Shown here piece by piece: positions 44,380-53,503 of a DNA stretch of 64,000 bases. The notes below the pieces were generated by a model. It saw nothing but the letters and a program-made list of their open reading frames with translations. It was not told where the DNA came from and did not search any database. The stretch lies in the NCBI RefSeq assembly GCF_900115205.1, contig NZ_FOYQ01000002.1, forward strand, positions 186,001 to 250,000, given 5' to 3'. The stretch is from Robiginitalea myxolifaciens (GTDB lineage Bacteria; Bacteroidota; Bacteroidia; Flavobacteriales; Flavobacteriaceae). The translations under genes were made by a program, and so were the position numbers. Position 1 is the stretch's first letter. Each line of letters starts with the position of its first letter.

Positions 44380-46490
44380 GTATAAACTGGCTAACATACC
44401 TGCCTGTATCATTCATTGATCCCCCGAAGATCCATACGTCTTTGGTCTGGGATCTCGCCATTTTATTCGCGGTACTTTCCGGAGTTTATTTCCTGGTAAT
44501 CTTCTTGCTTCGAAGCCGTATTATCCGACGCAATAAGACTATTCGGGAATTGAAGCTGGAAATCGCTCCCATGATCAGCAATTTCCTGTTTTTTGAACAG
44601 GATACCAATCGGGAGGAGCGGGAAGAATATATCACCATGAAACTGGATATCCGGGAACGCTTGAAGGATCCCGCCAGCCGAATGGTCATGACCCAGGTAT
44701 TGCTCGACCTTCGAAAAGATGTTTCCGGTGACGCCCGGGATCGGGTATTTGCACTTTATCAGGACCTTGGCCTGGACCGGGATGCATTTGCAAAGCTTAA
44801 GAGCTGGCGCTGGGAAAGGGTATCCCAGGGGATTCTTGACCTCACAGAAATGCGCGTAGACCGCGCATACCCCTATATTCGAAAATTTATCAACGATCGC
44901 CGCAGTGTGATCCGTAAGCAAGCCCAGTTGGCATCCGTTACCCTGAGGGCAGAGGGGATTACCTATTTCCTGGATACGGCCAAGTACCGAATTTCCGAAT
45001 GGCAACAGTTGAAACTACTGGAATTACTCCAGCGTCGCGAAGCCTTTGATCCGCCACGATTTAAGGCTTGGCTTACTTCTGAAAACAGCGATGTTGTTCT
45101 CTTTGCCCTCAGGCTAATCAGGCACTACCGCCAAACCGACGCAGAAGCAGGGTTAATTGCACTGTTAAAGCACCGCAATAGCGAGATTAAAAACGCAAGC
45201 CTGGAATGTATCCGGGATTTTTGCTTTTCATCGGCCAAGCCGGCCCTTAAAGAGGTTTTCAGGCATTCTGGTGAAGAAAGCAGGATTCTGATACTCGATG
45301 CTTTAGCGCAGGTAGGGGAGGACTCCGATATGGAATTTGTGTCAGGCATTGCCGCAAAGGACAAAAGCTTCATTGTACGATCCAAAGCGAAATCAGTAAT
45401 GAATTCCATAGCCCCGGATAGTGCGCTACCAGAATTTGCCCGCATTGATACTGAACAAGCTGTAGAAGAAAAACTACCCGAGGAGGTTGTTGAGAGTGAG
45501 ACCGAACCGGTTGCTAAGCGGGAGTCCGAGATGGTCGCTGAGAGCGAGACCGAAGCAATTGCTGAAAAGGAGACCCAATCATATGGAGAAGAATTGCTTG
45601 AAATTGAGGTAAGTGAACCTATTGATTTGCAGGCAACCACCGAAACGGAAGAGACGAATTTGCTTGCAGAGGAACCTGACGCTGAAGAGGAAGTCCATCC
45701 TACTGTCTTTGACCTGGATGAGCTGTTAGCCCGGGCAGACCACGAATTTACCGATGAGGAATTGGAGATTTTCGACGTTTGTCTCTGGGAAGAACTGGAC
45801 GATATCCTGAGTGATCTGGAACCTCAGCCTAATCTTCAATATCTGCCCCTTGATTTTCTTCCCATTGTACAGGATACCGCGGTGGCGCCGGCGGCGACCA
45901 GCAAAGCGGTACAGGCCAAAGACTGGATCGATCTGAATTTCCTCCCGGAGGTCGTGAGCGAAAAAGAGGAAGTGCGTCTAACGGAGCCTGTTGAGGACGA
46001 GCTACTCGATATTCAATTTACACCAGAATTGGAAGCCCGTGAGAATGCTGGTGAACCCAGCGAACCTTCGGCAGACCCTTACTCAAAGGATCCCGAAGAC
46101 ACAGGTGTAAACGCTTTGCCGGAGGATGCCGAGAATTCCTTGCTTGCCTATTTTGAATGGGATAGCGAGATCCTTCCTCCTGAAAATAAGGAAGCGATAG
46201 CCCCCGAAGATCTCAAGGATTTGGAGGTGGCTTATGAACTGGAGCGCACCGAAGAAGATACTCCCGGGATTTCCATTTTCCAGGAATATTTTGAGCAGTA
46301 CGATACGGAATCTCAGTTAATCCTGCTTGAAGAAATTCCTGGGGTAGGTGGCACTAAAGAGCTGCATTTATTACAGAAATTGAGTAAAACTGCTCCGGAA
46401 CCAGTTCGATCTAAGGCAACCAAGGCCCTGGACAAATTATCGAAAAGACTCAATGCGTCTGCTCAGAAATCAAATAGCGATTCACAATGA
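44376..46490 (+). CDS. Membrane-anchored HEAT-repeat protein with acidic C-terminal half
   Basis: 704 aa from a TTG overlapping the previous stop. One membrane helix at about 24-46 (LVWDLAILFAVLSGVYFLVI), basic stop-transfer, then cytoplasmic HEAT-like alpha-solenoid repeats to about 345 (for instance VRIR-type helices in FALRLIRHYRQTDAEAGLIA). Residues about 350-640 are very acidic and low-complexity, with imperfect repeats of the type ESETEAIAEKETQ. A second small HEAT-like segment closes the protein. No enzyme motif. Probably a scaffold linking the response regulator to the synthase. Confidence 0.8.
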   Translation: MSINWLTYLPVSFIDPPKIHTSLVWDLAILFAVLSGVYFLVIFLLRSRIIRRNKTIRELKLEIAPMISNFLFFEQDTNREEREEYITMKLDIRERLKDPASRMVMTQVLLDLRKDVSGDARDRVFALYQDLGLDRDAFAKLKSWRWERVSQGILDLTEMRVDRAYPYIRKFINDRRSVIRKQAQLASVTLRAEGITYFLDTAKYRISEWQQLKLLELLQRREAFDPPRFKAWLTSENSDVVLFALRLIRHYRQTDAEAGLIALLKHRNSEIKNASLECIRDFCFSSAKPALKEVFRHSGEESRILILDALAQVGEDSDMEFVSGIAAKDKSFIVRSKAKSVMNSIAPDSALPEFARIDTEQAVEEKLPEEVVESETEPVAKRESEMVAESETEAIAEKETQSYGEELLEIEVSEPIDLQATTETEETNLLAEEPDAEEEVHPTVFDLDELLARADHEFTDEELEIFDVCLWEELDDILSDLEPQPNLQYLPLDFLPIVQDTAVAPAATSKAVQAKDWIDLNFLPEVVSEKEEVRLTEPVEDELLDIQFTPELEARENAGEPSEPSADPYSKDPEDTGVNALPEDAENSLLAYFEWDSEILPPENKEAIAPEDLKDLEVAYELERTEEDTPGISIFQEYFEQYDTESQLILLEEIPGVGGTKELHLLQKLSKTAPEPVRSKATKALDKLSKRLNASAQKSNSDSQ

Positions 46491-47914
46491 TCAATGAGCT
46501 GGCCGAAATATTATTGAGGTACCTGGACATTATCTTTTTGTCCTTTACCGTTATCCTGTTCAGCCTGTTTGCTGCGATGGGATATCTGGCCACCCGCAGT
46601 TCATTGCACTACCGCAATAAGAATAGCATAGGCGATGTTAGCCGGATAATGGCCTCGCCAATAGCACCAGAAATTACGATTATCGCTCCGGCCCACAATG
46701 AGGGAATGACCATTGTGGAAAATGTCCGCTCCCTGCTCTCATTACAGTACACCAACTACCAGGTTATGGTAGTAAATGATGGCAGTAAAGACGACACCCT
46801 GGAAAAGGTAATTGCCGCCTATGATATGGAAAAGGTGGGGTGGGAAATCGACCCGGACTGGCCATGTAAAAAGGTACGCGGGATTTACAAATCCAGGCAG
46901 CGCTCTTTTGGTAAACTCATGGTGGTCGACAAGGAAAACGGTGGAAAGTCAGACGCCTTAAATGCGGGCATGCATCTTTCCCGAAGCCCTTATGTTGGTT
47001 GTATAGACGTGGACTGCCTGCTGCTTCCCGAGTCCTTGTTGCACGTGGTAAAGTCTTTCTATCAGCGTTCCCAGAAGCGCGTCATAGCCGTGGGTGGGGT
47101 TATACGGGTAGCTAACTCCTGTGTAATCTCAGGGGGAAAGCTGGAGGAAATCCGATTGCCGAAAAACTGGTTGGCCCGTTTCCAGTTACTGGAATATACC
47201 CGGTCGTTTTTGCTGGGGCGTATGGCCTGGGGCCGTATTGACAGCCTTTTGATCATATCCGGAGCTTTCGGCTTTTTTGACCGGGAGATAGCACTTGCCG
47301 TAGGTGGATACTCTACGGATACCGTAGGGGAGGACATGGAAATTGTCTTTAAAATGCGCCGGTACATGCACGATCGCAAGATTCCGTATACGGTGGAGTA
47401 CATTCCGGATCCGCTTTGTTGGACCGAAGTGCCGGAGGATCTGAAAATTTTCAAGAATCAACGCGATCGTTGGGCCAGGGGAAATCTGGAAACGCTTTAC
47501 AAGCACAAGGATATGTTCCTGAATCCTAAATATGGGCGTTTAGGAATGCTTAGCTACCCGTACTGGTTTTTCTACGAATGGCTGGCTCCGATTCTCGAGT
47601 TCGTTGGCTTCTTTTCGGTACTCCTCTTTTGGTATTTAGGGATTATCAATTGGGATTTCTTCGTGGCCATTACCCTGATGGTGTACTGTTTTGCAACCAT
47701 GTTCTCATTTTACGCCGTACTGTGGGAGGTGTGGTCATACAATCAATACCGGAAGATTAAAGACATTCTCATATTGCTGTTCTGCGGCATGATTGAACCT
47801 TTGGTTTTCCACCCTATTGTGGTTTGGTCCGCGATTCGGGGGAATTATAAAAAACTATTTAAAATCCAGGCAGGCTGGGGCTCCCAGGTGCGTAAAGGTT
47901 TTGCTAAAGCGTAA
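46487..47914 (+). CDS. Processive family 2 glycosyltransferase (polysaccharide synthase)
   Basis: 475 aa. N-terminal helix at about 12-35; GT2 domain with IIAPAHNEGMTIVENV, VVNDGSKDDT, DVD at about 174, GED at about 281 and QxxRW (NQRDRWARG) at about 325; then three C-terminal membrane helices. The QxxRW motif and C-terminal channel helices mark processive synthases such as PgaC, BcsA and hyaluronan synthase. Expected to polymerise and export a beta-linked polysaccharide across the inner membrane. Overlaps the HEAT gene by four bases. Confidence 0.92.
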   Translation: MINELAEILLRYLDIIFLSFTVILFSLFAAMGYLATRSSLHYRNKNSIGDVSRIMASPIAPEITIIAPAHNEGMTIVENVRSLLSLQYTNYQVMVVNDGSKDDTLEKVIAAYDMEKVGWEIDPDWPCKKVRGIYKSRQRSFGKLMVVDKENGGKSDALNAGMHLSRSPYVGCIDVDCLLLPESLLHVVKSFYQRSQKRVIAVGGVIRVANSCVISGGKLEEIRLPKNWLARFQLLEYTRSFLLGRMAWGRIDSLLIISGAFGFFDREIALAVGGYSTDTVGEDMEIVFKMRRYMHDRKIPYTVEYIPDPLCWTEVPEDLKIFKNQRDRWARGNLETLYKHKDMFLNPKYGRLGMLSYPYWFFYEWLAPILEFVGFFSVLLFWYLGIINWDFFVAITLMVYCFATMFSFYAVLWEVWSYNQYRKIKDILILLFCGMIEPLVFHPIVVWSAIRGNYKKLFKIQAGWGSQVRKGFAKA

Positions 47915-47917
47915 GTC

Positions 47918-50287
47918 ATGAAGTGGTTACAACTTTTTAAGGCTAAAAGTGGGCGACGCTTTCTACGGGATTTTATCCGACTGGCTATTGGCTTTACCGG
48001 CTGTCTGTTCATTCTAGGGATCTACCAGCAACTCCGTTTATATGAGCAGGGTATCCTCGATGGGATTTTAAACAGCAACCTCATTGTACTGTGTCTGCAT
48101 CATTTGGGGTTCGCCTCACTTGCAGCCCTTTGTTTTGCACCGATTTTCAACCTTTTGGAACGTTACAAGGCGGGTTGGGGATTCCGCTTTGCGATAATCG
48201 GTTTCATGCTCTTATTACTCAACGAATTATACCTCACCCAATATTACCTGGCGAACTATGAACTACCCGGCTGGCCACTAGGGCGTGCCTATGGTTCCCA
48301 AAGAGATGGCGGACTGCTTACACTTTTCCTTGCGGGAGGATCCTTATTGGCATTTACCTATCAGTTCCTGTACCGCCAAAGTAAACGCGTTTACCGAATA
48401 ATCGGGCGGATGTTTCCCATTACCATTATCCTATTCTCCTTCTTTCTTGCAACCCTGCTCAGTGAGAAGCAACCGGTCAATGTGAATAAGAACTACCACG
48501 TCATTGCGGAATCCATCCTGGCGATATACAGTACCCCGGAATACAACGGCTCCGATCCATTCCCCCTGTGGAAACCGACGCAGAACCAAGGTAGTTTCAC
48601 AGAATTGTTTGAATGGGAAGCTACCCCACCAGATGTAATTATCATCGCGGTGGAAGGGCTGAGTTTCGATTTTGTCGGGAGAGAAGCGCCTTTTAGAGGC
48701 CTGATGCCCTTTTTGGATTCTCTCAGAGCCCATTCAGCATTTTGGCCGAATACCCTGGCCAATTCAATGGAGTCAGAAAGTGCCCCTGCATTAATTGCCG
48801 GTTCATTGCCTCTGGGAAATTCGGGATTTTTTCAGGCCAAGCCCTTACCCCGCCGAAGAACGTTATTTGGGGTATTCAAAGCTTCCGGGTATCGTACTTC
48901 CTTTCAATATGGAGGAAACTCTGCAATTCCAGGTTGGGATAAAATGCTTTATGAAGAACGTATCGATGAGATTATCGACCAGAAATCTTTTGGTACCGCC
49001 TATGAAAAACAGGAAGATGATGCCGCTGGGAATTCTCTGGGATACCCCGATCACTTGCTTTTTGAACGTTTCCTGAAAACACGGATTAAGGGTGCTTACC
49101 CCGAATTCCACTATTTCCAAACCCTGAGCAGTCAAAAACCTTTTGCAATCCCTAATTCCGATCGGTATGAGGAGCGGGTCGAAGATTACCGCCAAAATGG
49201 ATTGCTCAACCCCCGCCAAACCCGGATGTTGCGCCAGAATAAGGAATTGGCCGCTTCACTGGTTTATGCCGACGAGAGCCTGAAGCAATTTATTTCAGGA
49301 TTAAAAGCCCTTCCAGGTTACGAGAATACCCTGATCCTGATAACCGGCACCCATAGATCCAGGAGTCTGGCATCTGAAAACGTCCTGGATGCCCATCGGG
49401 TTCCCCTAATGATTGTGAGTCAAAATCTAAAGCAACCTGGAGTATATACAAAGACCGTATCCCATGCGGCAATCGCCCCATCACTTTTTGGAGGATTATC
49501 TACGGTATATGATTTCGGAAAATTCGAACAAAGCGCCTGGCTTTCAGGTGGGTTACTACCGGATCATCGTTCCGGTGATCAAGCTATGATCCCCCTGTAT
49601 TCCAGCGCTTCAGGCATTTACGGCTCCTTTAATGGGTCCGTGATCACCAATGGCAGCAAAGCCTGGAAGCAGAAACGAGGGGCGCTTCTGGAGGAAATTA
49701 AGGATACTGAACATCTCGGGGAAATTAGCCATCAATACAATTTGCTTCGTGCCGTTGAGGCCTATGTAGTAAAAGAGGATGCCTTAATCCCGGCCGAAGA
49801 GGCCATTTTTGAACGGTTGATAGCTCCTCCGACACCTCAGGAATTGATTTGGATTCAAAGTGTTTTTCAGGGGAAAGATTTTGATAACGCCTATAGAACA
49901 GCCAGGGAATATGCGATTTCCGGTGATTACAAAAGGGCGCGGCAGTTATGCCGGTATATTTTGAGCGAGGTTCCCGGACATGTAGATAGTGAAATCCTGC
50001 TGGGCAGGCTTCACGCCTGGCAGAAAGACTATCCAAAGGCCATGGAAATACTCGAGCAGGTAATCCAGAAACATCCCGTTTATGAAGACGGATATGCAGC
50101 CTTGCTCGATGTGTACTATTGGTCAGGGAATACCGAAAAAGCCCGGTACCTGAGGCCTGTTATCCTTCAAAACCTTGGAAATCGAACGGAACTGCTCGAA
50201 AAATTACAGCGTGCCGCAACGGCCAGACTCGACAAACCAACCGCTTTAGGCGCAACCCAGGCGGTAACCAAAAATACCTACGAATGA
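47918..50287 (+). CDS. Membrane protein with alkaline-phosphatase/LTA-synthase-like domain and TPR tail
   Basis: 789 aa. About five N-terminal membrane helices (to about residue 182), a periplasmic alkaline-phosphatase-superfamily domain (about 235-560), then TPR-like helices (about 650-780, DYKRARQLCRYILSEVPGHV). The metal-ligand Glu of the superfamily remains (IIIAVEGLSFDF), and Ser replaces the usual nucleophile Thr (SMESESAPALIAG), but the late Asp-His motif reads TGTHRSRS, so an Asp seems lost. It may decorate the polymer with a phospho-group, or be an inactive scaffold. Three bases after the GT2 gene, four-base overlap with the next. Confidence 0.8.
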   Translation: MKWLQLFKAKSGRRFLRDFIRLAIGFTGCLFILGIYQQLRLYEQGILDGILNSNLIVLCLHHLGFASLAALCFAPIFNLLERYKAGWGFRFAIIGFMLLLLNELYLTQYYLANYELPGWPLGRAYGSQRDGGLLTLFLAGGSLLAFTYQFLYRQSKRVYRIIGRMFPITIILFSFFLATLLSEKQPVNVNKNYHVIAESILAIYSTPEYNGSDPFPLWKPTQNQGSFTELFEWEATPPDVIIIAVEGLSFDFVGREAPFRGLMPFLDSLRAHSAFWPNTLANSMESESAPALIAGSLPLGNSGFFQAKPLPRRRTLFGVFKASGYRTSFQYGGNSAIPGWDKMLYEERIDEIIDQKSFGTAYEKQEDDAAGNSLGYPDHLLFERFLKTRIKGAYPEFHYFQTLSSQKPFAIPNSDRYEERVEDYRQNGLLNPRQTRMLRQNKELAASLVYADESLKQFISGLKALPGYENTLILITGTHRSRSLASENVLDAHRVPLMIVSQNLKQPGVYTKTVSHAAIAPSLFGGLSTVYDFGKFEQSAWLSGGLLPDHRSGDQAMIPLYSSASGIYGSFNGSVITNGSKAWKQKRGALLEEIKDTEHLGEISHQYNLLRAVEAYVVKEDALIPAEEAIFERLIAPPTPQELIWIQSVFQGKDFDNAYRTAREYAISGDYKRARQLCRYILSEVPGHVDSEILLGRLHAWQKDYPKAMEILEQVIQKHPVYEDGYAALLDVYYWSGNTEKARYLRPVILQNLGNRTELLEKLQRAATARLDKPTALGATQAVTKNTYE

Positions 50288-51483
50288 AATTAGTGTTGCG
50301 AATTGCGCTTTATGTGATCCTTGGGTTACCCTGCCTGCTTACCGGACAGGAGCAGCCGGTTAAATATGATCCCGACAGGGCCTTTGAATTTGCTCGTCAA
50401 CTCGCAAATGCCGGTAAATACGGGCCTGCTCAGGACACATTGCAGTCTATCCTCAATGATTTTCCCGAATACAGCGATGTAGAAAACCTCCTGGCTAAAA
50501 CCTACAGTTGGGAGGGTAAATACGATACGGCCCGTCGCCATTTCAATCGGATTACTTCCCGGGACAGAAAGCAGGTGGAAGTTTGGGAGGCAAGTGTCAG
50601 GAATGAAGTTTTTGCCGGGAATCTTTCGCTGGCCATCGGGCTGGCGGGCAAAGGCCTGCATTATATGCCCGGTAATGAACGCCTCCAGGAGTTGCAGCGG
50701 CAATTAATTGACCGGGCTTCTAACCCTTCTGCCGAAGAAAACGAAAAACAACTACGGCACTTTATAGCTTTTGACAATGCCGTAGAAGTCTTTGACCAGC
50801 AGTTCGAACCAATGGTTTACACACAGCTGGAATACCAGTATGCCGGCGAATGGGGTAAAGTACTTCCCAGACTTAACTACAACTACCGGTTCGAAACCTC
50901 GGGAATGCAGTACGAACTCGATGTTTACCCGAAGATCAGTAAACGATTCTCCGGGTACGTCAATTACGGATTCTCCGATTCAGAGATCTTTCCGGCGCAT
51001 CGGGCTGGGGGAGAGCTATCCTACGAATATAAGGAAGGCCGGGAGGCTTCTTTGGGAATGCGCTACCTGGATTTCAGAACAACTCAAGCTACCTTGGTAA
51101 CCGGTTCTATGGGCTGGTACTGGGGGAATAATTACCTATCCGCAAGGCCCTTTGTGAGTCTCTTTAAAGATCGTCAACCCGGATTTTCCGGAAACGTGCT
51201 CTATCGCAGGTATCTGAAGGATGCCAATACATACCTGGGGCTTAGAGGGATTTATGGTTTCAACCCGGAACTCCGACAATTTCGCTCCGGTGATGTCTTA
51301 CTGGCCGAAACCCTGCTATTTGTAGAATCCCAGGAGTTACAATTGGAGTATCAGTTTGCGGTAGCCGGTGGGAAGCACCGCTATCGCGCACAACTCGGCG
51401 TTAGCCGCCAAGAATTTGTAGCCGAAGCCGGTTCGTTTTTCTGGGTACTTCGAGGGGGAATCCGCTACCAGTTGGGGCTGTAA
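50284..51483 (+). CDS. TPR / YaiO-family outer-membrane beta-barrel protein
   Basis: 399 aa from MKLVLRIALYVILGLPCLLT; the ATGA overlap with the preceding stop fixes the start. Signal peptide (1-21), TPR-like helices (about 27-145, AFEFARQLANAGKYGPAQDT), then a barrel of alternating strands to the C-terminus, which ends in the aromatic-rich VLRGGIRYQLGL. The family matches E. coli YaiO, which is also encoded next to a GT2 enzyme. Role by analogy with PgaA and BcsC: periplasmic guidance and outer-membrane export of the polymer. Confidence 0.85.
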   Translation: MKLVLRIALYVILGLPCLLTGQEQPVKYDPDRAFEFARQLANAGKYGPAQDTLQSILNDFPEYSDVENLLAKTYSWEGKYDTARRHFNRITSRDRKQVEVWEASVRNEVFAGNLSLAIGLAGKGLHYMPGNERLQELQRQLIDRASNPSAEENEKQLRHFIAFDNAVEVFDQQFEPMVYTQLEYQYAGEWGKVLPRLNYNYRFETSGMQYELDVYPKISKRFSGYVNYGFSDSEIFPAHRAGGELSYEYKEGREASLGMRYLDFRTTQATLVTGSMGWYWGNNYLSARPFVSLFKDRQPGFSGNVLYRRYLKDANTYLGLRGIYGFNPELRQFRSGDVLLAETLLFVESQELQLEYQFAVAGGKHRYRAQLGVSRQEFVAEAGSFFWVLRGGIRYQLGL

Positions 51484-51630
51484 CAATAAACCACTCCGAA
51501 TTTTACTCTTGCCAACATCTTTGGCCCGTTTCACCACAAATTATTGTGCAGGTCGTTATACTAAAGTAGGTTTAATACTGTTATTATAAGGATCCCAAAT
51601 CCATTCAACCTGAAGCTAATACCTTAAACT

Positions 51631-51729
51631 ATGCTCTATGATACTTATGGTGAGGAGTATTTAAATTTCCTCCGTGAATTGAATGAAATTCTAAGTTTAA
51701 ATGAGCTTGCCGAACTTGATTATTTATAG
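51631..51729 (+). CDS. Microprotein 1 (32 aa), LNEIL family
   Basis: ATG-started, 32 residues, acidic and helical; core EEYLNFLRELNEIL. Found because its neighbour at 51764-51865 encodes a related peptide (AAYLDFIQSLNEIL): YL, F and LNEIL align, with synonymous codon changes (ATT/ATC, CTA/CTT). The sequence ATCCCAAATC precedes both starts. 147 bases after the YaiO-like gene, same strand. No known family; a regulatory or membrane-associated helix is possible. Confidence 0.6.
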   Translation: MLYDTYGEEYLNFLRELNEILSLNELAELDYL

Positions 51730-51763
51730 TCAATCCTTACGGTAGCATCCCAAATCTATACCT

Positions 51764-51865
51764 ATGGCCAATTACAATCATGAAAACGCAGCGTATCTGG
51801 ATTTTATCCAGTCTTTGAATGAAATCCTTATGGATTTTGATATCAGCAGATTAAACTGCTCTTGA
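51764..51865 (+). CDS. Microprotein 2 (33 aa), LNEIL family
   Basis: ATG-started, 33 residues; core NAAYLDFIQSLNEILMDFDI. Paralog of the preceding microprotein, 34 bases downstream. An amphipathic, acidic helix is expected; ends NCS with a single Cys. A terminator begins 17 bases after its stop, so the two microproteins are the last genes of the transcript. Confidence 0.6.
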   Translation: MANYNHENAAYLDFIQSLNEILMDFDISRLNCS

Positions 51866-51882
51866 ATTTAGTTTTAGTGTAT

Positions 51883-51912
51883 AAAAAAAGCGGCTCTAGG
51901 GGCCGCTTTTTT
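51883..51912. terminator. Bidirectional rho-independent terminator
   Basis: GCGGC (51890-51894), loop, GCCGC (51902-51906), flanked by seven A and six T. It serves the microprotein/EPS transcript on the plus strand and the sigma factor gene on the minus strand. Confidence 0.85.
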
Positions 51913-51941
51913 ATTTATAGCTGTTGAGGCAACTCAAAGAA

Positions 51942-52805
51942 TTATCCCAAATACGCCTTTAACAATTTACTGCGCGAATTATGTCGCAGTTTGCGAATGG
52001 CTTTTTCGCGGATCTGCCGTACTCGTTCTCGCGTAAGATCAAAGGTTTGACCAATCTCAGCAAGTGTCATGGATTGCTGGTCCCCAATTCCGTAATACAG
52101 TTTTACCACATCCGCTTCGCGAGGGGAGAGGGTATCCAGAGCGCGGTTGATTTCCGTATTCAGCGATTGCTGCATAAGGGTTCGATCCGGCCGTGGCGAT
52201 TCCCCGGATTTCAGAACATCGTACAAATTGGAATCTTCCCCTTCCTTTAAAGGAGCGTCCATAGATACATGCCGTCCGGAATTTTTAATGGATTGTTTTA
52301 CCTCATTAACCGTCATATCAAGTTCCCGGGCGATTTCTTCCGCTGATGGCGGGCGCTCATGGGCTTGTTCGAGGTACGAGAATGCCTTCTTGATTTTATT
52401 GATGCTCCCAATTTTGTTCAGTGGCAGCCGTACCACGCGGGATTGTTCGGCCAGGGCTTGAAGGATAGATTGACGAATCCACCAAACGGCGTATGAAATA
52501 AATTTGAATCCCCGGGTCTCATCAAAACGCTTTGCTGCCTTCACCAGACCAACGTTACCTTCGTTAATCAGATCTGGAAGCTTCAGGCCTTGATTTTGAT
52601 ATTGTTTGGCAACACTGACTACGAATCTCAGGTTGGCTTTGGTAAGTTTTTCCAGGGCTGCCTGGTCTCCCTGTTTTATGCGTTGTGCTAATTCTACTTC
52701 TTCATTGGCGGTTATTAAATCAATTTTACTGATATCCTGGAGATACTTGTCAAGCGATTTGGATTCCCGATTGGTAACCTGCTTGACAATTTTCAATTGC
52801 CTCAT
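51942..52805 (-). CDS. rpoD: Primary RNA polymerase sigma factor (RpoD/SigA, Bacteroidota type)
   Basis: 287 aa, the short primary sigma of Bacteroidota, lacking most of region 1.1. Region 1.2-2: [73 protein letters not shown] (2.3-2.4, which reads TAnnTTTG). Region 3: [20 protein letters not shown]. Region 4: [20 protein letters not shown], for the -33 TTG. It should drive the promoters listed in this window. Confidence 0.96.
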   Translation of the reverse strand: MRQLKIVKQVTNRESKSLDKYLQDISKIDLITANEEVELAQRIKQGDQAALEKLTKANLRFVVSVAKQYQNQGLKLPDLINEGNVGLVKAAKRFDETRGFKFISYAVWWIRQSILQALAEQSRVVRLPLNKIGSINKIKKAFSYLEQAHERPPSAEEIARELDMTVNEVKQSIKNSGRHVSMDAPLKEGEDSNLYDVLKSGESPRPDRTLMQQSLNTEINRALDTLSPREADVVKLYYGIGDQQSMTLAEIGQTFDLTRERVRQIREKAIRKLRHNSRSKLLKAYLG

Positions 52806-52969
52806 GTACGTGCTATGGATTTAAAGTGTTAACATCTTCTCAGTATAAGTCTTTATTTGCTTATTTCCAAAGGGGATTGCGCTATTTTTTACATACTTTA
52901 TGAGCATTTTGGAAAGAATTAGCAAAAAACAAGCGATTTTTGGCTCAAAATGGCCAATTTTCGGCAAAT

Positions 52970-53485
52970 ATGAGTAAACGCGCTTTAAAGAAATACCTGG
53001 GGGAACTAAAGCCCGAAGCCCTGCGGGAACAGCTCCTTGACCTCCACGACCGATTCCCGGAGGTACGGGAATACTACAAGTTTGTGTTCAATCCGAATGA
53101 AGAGGACCTGCTGCGGCAGGCTCAGGAGAAAATCCGGGAAGAGTACTTCCCCAGAAGGCGAAAAAAGGCAAAGGCCAGAAGGTCGGTTGCCAAAAACCTG
53201 ATTCGCCATTTTGAGACTCTTGAGGTTTCTCCAACAGTCATGGCCGAATTAATGGCCTTTAACATAAAAACGGCTGCCGCTTATGAACCAACCCGAAATT
53301 GCCCGGATTCCTTCTACAAGAGTATCGGAGTAAGCTTCAAGCAATGGGTAGCCCACGTCCATTATCATCGGATCCATCGCGAGTATGTGCAGCACGTTCG
53401 GGATTTTATGCGGCAGGCAGAAGATCGGCAATGGCCCAACCTCGACTACCTGGAGGATATTCTTGACCAAATAGAATCGAATTAA
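52970..53485 (+). CDS. DUF6155-like protein
   Basis: 171 aa from MSKRALKKYLGELKPEALRE; the frame reaches 52940 but that start lacks conservation-like sequence. Basic and helical. LLDLHDRFPEVREYYKFVFN followed by EEDLLRQAQEKIREEYFP is the family signature. Function unknown. 18 bases before the GhrA-like gene, probably one transcript. Confidence 0.75.
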   Translation: MSKRALKKYLGELKPEALREQLLDLHDRFPEVREYYKFVFNPNEEDLLRQAQEKIREEYFPRRRKKAKARRSVAKNLIRHFETLEVSPTVMAELMAFNIKTAAAYEPTRNCPDSFYKSIGVSFKQWVAHVHYHRIHREYVQHVRDFMRQAEDRQWPNLDYLEDILDQIESN

Positions 53486-53503
53486 AACCGATAATTTCCA
53501 GTT

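Noticed and set aside
45421-46200. Imperfect acidic repeats in the HEAT gene as a mobile or CRISPR-like repeat
   Set aside because: They are in-frame low-complexity protein repeats (Glu/Ser/Thr/Ala) with no regular DNA unit or spacers.
50119-50283. Upstream extension of the YaiO-like protein
   Set aside because: It overlaps the preceding gene by 169 bases and precedes a perfect signal peptide starting at 50284.
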